This document shows, piece by piece, positions 58,485 through 64,000 of a stretch of 64,000 nucleotides of DNA. The stretch is taken from positions 61,989,676 through 62,053,675 of the forward strand of contig OX411543.1 of the NCBI GenBank assembly GCA_948146395.1. Direction: 5' to 3'. Below the pieces are notes generated by a model. The model saw nothing but the letters and a program-made list of their open reading frames with translations, did no database searches and was not told the DNA's origin. The position numbers and the translations under genes are program-made. The number at the start of each line of letters is the position of its first letter. The first letter of the stretch is position 1. Source of the stretch: Fragum whitleyi (taxonomy: Eukaryota; Mollusca; Bivalvia; Cardiida; Cardiidae).

Positions 58485-58779
58485 TTAGCATGAAAGGTCA
58501 TAGCGCAGTTGGTAACGCGTCGGACTGTCAATCTAGAGGTCCCGGGTTCGATCCCCGACGGCGGCACTCATTCTTTCCGACTATTTGTCTCTCACCAATG
58601 GGTTGATAATCGTAGACCTATGTGAGATAGTAGCTGGAGGCTAGGAAAGGATGTGGTGGTTGTACTGGTGAGAGAAATACCAGGAAACCATTGTTAGGTG
58701 CTCCAGGCGCCGCGATATAACTGAACAAATGTTGAAAGCGGCGTAAAACCCCATTCAATCAATCAATTAGCATGAAAGG
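58485..58779 (+). mobile_element. SINE-2, full length, with perfect 13-bp target duplication
   Basis: TTAGCATGAAAGG at 58485-58497 and 58767-58779 flanks a 269-bp body. The tRNA-like head has A box TAGCGCAGTTGG, a GTC-bearing anticodon-like loop (GGACTGTCAATC) and B box GGTTCGATCCC. The body has CTATGTGAGATAGTAGCTGG and the tail GTTGAAAGCGGCGTAAAACC. The head lacks the first acceptor bases, so it is not a working tRNA gene. Confidence 0.94.
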
Positions 58780-59424
58780 ACTGTCTACCAAAGTCCGCAG
58801 ACTCTTAATACAGTTCACCACGACTTATACAATGTTAAAGACTCTGGTAATCGTCATTCGAGCCGATCCAACTATGGTTCTGCGGCTATAGCAGGCAGCA
58901 CTCGACCGGGCTGTACATATAAAATATTTTGATAGCATCGAGAGGCTTGTGAAAAGTCTTGGATAGATTTCATAACCCTTTCCTGTTTTACAAATTTTGC
59001 ACCTGTCCAAATTCAAAGGTTTTGCAGACGAAAATTAAAAAACGATTTAATTTGAAAAATGACCATTCAGTAGGGTAGAAAATAGTGTGGAAAAAGAAGA
59101 AATTGCTTGTCAGGCGCAATTTCTTCTTTTTTCACAATGTTTTCTCAATCATAAATCACAGGCACATAAAAAGCATGGATTAAATAGCAAATGGTTAATA
59201 AAACGTTCAACAGAATAGCCTACGCAAGAAGTTGTACAATGAAATAAAGTAAAATTCGTTGATTACTTCTAAAATCTAAATTTGTTTCCCTCTTCGAGAT
59301 ATTCCCCCCCTTCTAAGTTCAAATCACTGTTACTCTTCAATGTGTCATCAATCCATTGTTGTTTTAGCACAAAATTATAGTAAATGATTACATTACAGAA
59401 TCAAAGAAAAACAAGATGTGTTTG
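58780..59424. other. Unassigned sequence with a palindrome
   Basis: AAAAAGAAGAAATTGCTTG/CAGGCGCAATTTCTTCTTTT (59092-59136) is a hairpin. No gene seen. Confidence 0.45.
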
Positions 59425-59590
59425 TGAAACACGAAGGCCCCCGTAGCAGCGATCTCTCGATAAGGCAAAGGTTAAGTTTGGTTATGATTTTGGACAGACG
59501 GACAGACAGACGGACAGGTGGACAGACAGACAGACGAAAATGAGTAAATCAATATGCCCCCGATCTCTCGATACGGGGGCATAAAAAGCC
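59425..59590. repeat. GACA-rich repeat element with GCCCCCG borders
   Basis: AGGCCCCCGTAGCAGCG and GATCTCTCGATAAGG at the left, GATCTCTCGATACGGGGGCA at the right, with (GACG/GACA)n between (59500-59540). The GCCCCCGAT border recurs at 63819. Confidence 0.7.
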
Positions 59591-60347
59591 CGGGGTAAAA
59601 ATTCCCACAATATTTCAAGCGGTCCATATCAAAGTTTTGGTAGTATATTGTAGTAAAAAAATACTTTAGGCATGAAATGATGATACTATTGACTATGTAT
59701 TTAAGATAGCACTATTCATTCTTCTTCTTTTAATCATACGTCTAACTTAGTACATATGTACTATGGATACTATGGAAATTGATCTTTTTATTTTCTGCAT
59801 TCATGTGACATCAAATAAAAAAAGACTTAAGATGCTTTTATTCGCTTTACATGAGCGCATGATACCAAATAAGTCATCTTTCGTAATTGATCAACATTAT
59901 TTAAGACTCATTCAACGAATCTGCTTTACTGAGTAAGACACAAAATAGTCATAATTGTATTTATTGTTAAAATGGTAGCAGTGCAATACTGAATCCCATT
60001 TCTTAGAAAATCCATCCTTTGCCGCCTTGATTTTTTATCAACAATTTGACGGACTGATTTTTTATCCATTTTCAATAATTTGTTCTTTTTATCGACAAGT
60101 TGAGACTGTGAAGATGTTTTTACATAAAAATGGCAGTGTGCAGTCAAGACGTGAAATTGGTCGGAGTTTAAAAGAAAACACACCTTTGGTGTGTAACGCA
60201 ACACACAATTTTGACCCATCTGATAAATTATTTTAGATATTTTTTGTGTAAGGATAAACTTAGAACTTAAGATGTGAGTTAGATTTTTGTCTAAAAAACA
60301 CTTTCGGGGGAAAAATCATACTTTAGAAACATGACGAGTCCTAACGT
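59591..60347. other. Unassigned AT-rich sequence
   Basis: No gene or repeat family recognised; ATCCATCCTTTGCCGCC/TTATCGACAAGTTGAG stretches near 60008-60100 are low-complexity. Confidence 0.3.
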
Positions 60348-60781
60348 GAGTTACTTCTTGAAGTTGACATATATACCCATCAAACCAGTCCAAATCGCTT
60401 ACACAGCGCTCCATTTGTTCATTCCAAACAATAACTCAAACAAATCAAAAACGCTCCAAAAAGACTAAAAAGATGAATTCAACAGATCCATTAAAAAAAA
60501 GAATATAAACAGAAAAAGTATACGATTTCACTGATATAATTGAAATTGAAAACTTCTGATTAGTTCTTATAGAAAAGGGAAGCTTTTTAGAGAACCTGTA
60601 TACATATTTTGTTAAAGGGAAGTAATGAATATCATTTATTTTGTACACCATGAATAAAATTAGCGATATTGGATAACCTCCCTTTTATTTTACTTAAAAC
60701 TCGCTCCACACACTCATTCAATTTCAGTTTAAAAATGTTCCAAAATCATTTGTATTGTCAATTTCACGATGTTGTTAACTG
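60348..60781 (+). mobile_element. Family A MITE, copy 30, full length
   Basis: Left TIR diverged (GAGTTACTTCTTGAAGTTG), right TIR perfect (CACGATGTTGTTAACTG plus TA); hairpin GGGAAGTAATGAATATCAT...GCGATATTGGATAACCTCCC. Confidence 0.88.
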
Positions 60782-60783
60782 TA

Positions 60784-61728
60784 GGGCATCCTGTCCGACT
60801 AGTACTGTTTCTAGGGTAAATACCTCGGATCCTTGTAGACGGATTACACATTTGATTAGGGAAAATAAAATTGTATGGCGTTAATAAGATTTGTCAGGTT
60901 GGCGACTAATATTTATCTGCACATTGATCCTATTTTCCGTATGACATGCTGCTGAACTATGTATTTAATACGGTGTTACAAATCCACTAAGAGGACTTTG
61001 CTTTCCTGATAATTCGCTTTGGACGCAGAATCCTTTTCTGGCAAAGATGTGAATTCGTGTATGAGCATAGAACAGTTGACGTGTAACTTTTATAGACAAG
61101 AAAGGTTGACCTTTGATCGCTCACATAAACATATTCATCTATGTAGCCTACACATATTCACGAGTCAATGGGTATCGAATCGATATCTTCTTCTCGATTA
61201 GTAAAATAAGTAAAACGTTCGTAGCCCTTGGTTCGACAAAATGTTATGTACATGGTGTATATCTAAACTTGTCATCGAACAACAATTTATGATAGAATAT
61301 CACCCATACCTTCTAAAGTGCTTTAAAACTTATATCAGGATAAAATGGATAAATCGCACAATTAATGTTGTTAAAAGTTTCAATAGATTATCAGTGCAAT
61401 ATCAAATACATAATATCAGTATCACTAAAATAAGGAGTCAACAATTTTCGTAAGCGTTAATGGCATTTTAAAGTGCGCTTATTTTTACATCGGGAATTTT
61501 GTTTCTTGAAATACAGAATCTGATTTGATTTCGATGAAAATTGGTCGTACACTAACAAAACTACCGGATGTAGGTAGAGATATATAACGAACGGTATTTT
61601 ACAATGACAAAATACGGTGAAATGAGATTAGGACATTTAATACAAAACCATTTTGTTAGGACCCTTCCCATGGGAAAATGTATTTGTCATAATCTGAGCT
61701 ATTGTAGAATAAATACGTACACCACTAC
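60784..61728. other. Unassigned sequence
   Basis: Short ORFs without domains; no repeat family recognised. Confidence 0.3.
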
Positions 61729-61732
61729 ACTT

Positions 61733-62130
61733 AGTAACATCGTGAAATTGACGTTCACTTCGATCAAAACCACTCTAATTCACTCAACCAACGCTCAATT
61801 CAGTAAACTCCAACCTACGACGTAGAGGGGGTATATTGGTTTCACACGACTATTCGTCCGTCCGTAGACCCTTTTTATTTCCGTATTCTTAGTCTTACTC
61901 AAGAATGAAGTGGCCAGAAATATAAAACTTTATACAATTGTTGCCCATAATCCAAGGAAGTGCACTATTGATTTTTTGTCGGAGGTAAAGGTCACAACTG
62001 AGGTTCGTTAGAAAACCGTTTCCAAAATCTCGATGAAGGAATGGGGTGAATAATTCCGCTTTGAGACGGATCTAGTTTGATTTAAACACTCACTCACACC
62101 ATTCACAGACGCAACTAACTCATTAAAAAG
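61733..62130 (+). mobile_element. Family A MITE, copy 31, left half, interrupted
   Basis: CTTAGTAACATCGTGAAATT, TCGATCAAAACCACTC and CTCAACCAACGCTCAATTC, then about 270 unrelated bases (61803-62083) before AAACACTCACTCACACCATT resumes the arm. The insert contains TTCGTCCGTCCGTAGACC and is of unknown type. Confidence 0.65.
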
Positions 62131-62514
62131 TTCTGCTTATTTTCCAAAAATATCTTCAAGACATTAATATCATCAACTTTGAATTCCCCTAAAACAGCTG
62201 AACTAATAACAACAAAAAAATGTTGAAAAAATTAAATTATGATCATACAAAACTGTTTCTTTGAATAACGCCGGGGTAAAAATACTTCTGAGAAACAAAT
62301 GAACCCTTCTAATAAATAACAACCGTAGAACTGTATTGTATGTCCCCGGAAATATCCCAATTTAGAAGCAGGTCAGATGGGATGTTCATCATTTTCCAAT
62401 CACAATGACATCATGACGTTCATTCATGGGAGAATAGAATAACGCTTGACTCAAGATATATACGAAAAATTGACACATTGTACGATCTAATTCGTTTACT
62501 TCTCTTCACAACCA

Positions 62515-62576
62515 TATGTTGTGGGTACTCATTTGAATCGTCTCGGTGAGACGATTCCAATGAGTACTCACAACAT
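62515..62576. repeat. Palindrome
   Basis: ATGTTGTGGGTACTCATTTG and AATGAGTACTCACAACAT, with GAATCGTCTCGGTGAGACGA at the centre. The loop word GAATCGTCT is shared with the hairpin at 35766. Confidence 0.75.
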
Positions 62577-63000
62577 TAATTTTGGTGAAATTATAATTAA
62601 TTTATAATTTCCAAAGTCTGAATCACTTTCTCTAACTAGAGCTCCGGTTTTTACCAGCGTTTGGAAGGGACAAAAACTCGCTGTCTGATGATTGACCTTC
62701 ATGGAATTCGGGACCATTAGTCATATGCTGTACTGAATGGATTTTTCATATTTGTTGAACCAATTTCCTGCATGTCTATTGTACTTTGGTGTCATTTCTA
62801 CACAATGATATTGTTATTTTCTCGTTTCCTAAAATATTAGTATAAAGTACGTCGGTAGAATCAAGGACTAAGATCACATTCAATCATCCAAAATGGTAGC
62901 ATTAATATACATAAGCTTGTTGTAAAGATTTGGGTAAAATCATCACAAAAAGGCATCGAAATGATTAAGAGGCTTATACATATATATACTTTTAATATTA
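62577..63000. other. Unassigned sequence
   Basis: No feature recognised. Confidence 0.3.
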
Positions 63001-63130
63001 TTACTTTTATTATCATTATTAGTAGAAGTAGAAGAAGTAGTAAGTGATGTTGTTGTAGTAGTTGTAGTAGTAGTTTTTGTAGTAATAGTAGTAGTTGTTG
63101 TTGTAGTAGTAAAAGCAGAAGAAGAAGTTT
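63001..63130 (+). repeat. Trinucleotide microsatellite, AGA/GTA/GTT
   Basis: AGTAGAAGTAGAAGAAGTAG, TTGTTGTAGTAGTTGTAG and AGCAGAAGAAGAAG form an interrupted trinucleotide tract of about 130 bp. Confidence 0.9.
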
Positions 63131-63311
63131 AAGATCGATATGTCTTTCATTGGGTGAACAACAAAAGCTATATTTTCTCTAATGACAAAGCCAAGAATGA
63201 AAATACAGATTTAGTTGTTAATTAAATGAAAAGATTCATCGATTTTAGATTAAAGAAAATTGGTAGAATATAAAGAATTCTGTATTGTTTGAACAACGAC
63301 AACAAAAAAAA

Positions 63312-63385
63312 ATCATCTCCTTTGATATCATTCAAAACTCGCTCATTGCAATTATTCAATTTCTGTCCAAAATCAATTGTAAAAC
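63312..63385 (+). mobile_element. Family A right-arm fragment
   Basis: CATTCAAAACTCGCTCATTG and TTATTCAATTTCTGTCC match the right arm; no TIR or hairpin. Confidence 0.55.
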
Positions 63386-63810
63386 CTTTTTCGGATTCTG
63401 TTCATAAAGTCCTTTTCAGATCGAATTGAAATAAATTGTGCATGACCTCTGCTTATTATATTACCCCTTTATGCCTAACGTTTATATTACGCGTTACCTT
63501 TTTTATTCCCTATCGTCTGATTTAGAGCGCACTATTCCATTACATGAAATCGCAAAAAAATACTGTAATTTTTTTTTTATTGACGATAGATTTATTATCG
63601 ATTTTATACTCAAGCGCAATGAAAACGCACCACCTAAAAATTGCACAAACTGTCCTAAATCCTAAAATTTTCAATCGACTCCTTTTTTTATCGTCTTTAA
63701 ACCTATAAAGGAACATGTAGACTTTGAATGTCTTAACATAAATCATAAGACGTTGCTGTTTATTTGGTGGAAATTAAAAAGGCTCTTCTGGCTTGCTCAT
63801 TTTTATTGTA
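63386..63810. other. Unassigned sequence
   Basis: ORFs on both strands at 63438-63746 without recognised domains. Confidence 0.3.
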
Positions 63811-63818
63811 TTTTTATG

Positions 63819-64000
63819 CCCCCGATAGGGAGGCATCATAAATTTGACTTGTCCGTCCGTCCGTCCGTCTGTCCGTCCGTCTGTCCGTCCGTCCGTCTGT
63901 CCGTCCGTCCGTCATTCCGTCCAAAAACTTTAACATTGGCCATAACTTCTAAATCAAAGCGGTGTCGGGGGCATTGTCATCTTACAGTGACAGCTCTTGT
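63819..64000 (+). repeat. Start of a GCCCCCGAT-bordered element with (CCGT)n, cut by the window end
   Basis: ATGCCCCCGATAGGGAGGCA opens it, (TCCG)n runs 63848-63920, and CATAACTTCTAAATC follows as in tandem-core elements. Only its left part is in view. Confidence 0.65.

Noticed and set aside
58498..58570. tRNA-Asp-like gene
   Set aside because: It is the head of a complete SINE-2 with perfect 13-bp duplication; the acceptor stem is incomplete.
63001..63130. Possible CRISPR-like or satellite array
   Set aside because: It is an interrupted trinucleotide microsatellite without spacers.

Overview
The window looks like AT-rich, intron-rich, repeat-crowded genomic DNA of an invertebrate, most likely a bivalve mollusc. 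I infer this from the repeat types: CCGT/GACG-tipped elements with 143-166 bp tandem cores (pearl/HINE-like), an AGCTCACCTGAGC-type repeat border, tRNA-derived SINEs and many palindromic MITEs. It also fits a three-Ig cell-surface gene in short exons with long introns. No species is assigned, and nothing prokaryotic is present.

One gene can be supported. It lies on the minus strand, with seven coding exons between 33381 and 15792, and encodes an IgLON/lachesin/DIP-type cell-adhesion protein: three Ig domains followed by a C-terminal hydrophobic anchor. The exons are 33269-33381 and 27381-27585 (Ig1), 24523-24672 and 22615-22743 (Ig2), 21959-22091 and 20958-21115 (Ig3), and 15792-15934 (anchor and stop). 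All internal junctions are GT-AG and every reading phase closes. The exon with the start codon and signal peptide was not found; it should lie upstream, at higher coordinates or outside the window.

Most of the rest is transposable-element debris, and the labels here are mine. Family A (TIR CAGTTAACAACATCGTG, TA target) has about 30 copies spread over the whole window. A full copy is about 440 bp and carries an inner hairpin, GGGAGGTAAT...ATTACCTCCC. Two copies, 8580-9016 and 26714-27150, appear identical. Family B (GTGACCCGTCACGCG ends), family C (TACGTACTTAGTG hairpin), family D (near-perfect palindrome of about 165 bp at TTAA), family E (CACTGAAACG ends, TA target), family F (GAGCCTGTGC ends) and family G (a dispersed repeat without clear ends, two copies forming an inverted pair) are also present. 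There are also single fold-back elements, two mariner-like TIR elements, two SINE families with clear target-site duplications, and five tandem arrays with units of 143-166 bp.

Layout: 1-15200, repeats 3' of the gene; 15200-33400, the Ig gene with MITEs and SINEs in its introns, several within about 60 bp of splice sites; 33400-64000, upstream sequence (first intron or intergenic), almost wholly repeats and unrecognised AT-rich DNA. Nested insertions (SINE in SINE, SINE in family A, family F in family A, families A in B, tandem-core element in a 2.6-kb TIR element) give a relative order of events. No CRISPR, operon, rRNA, intact transposase or viral gene was seen.
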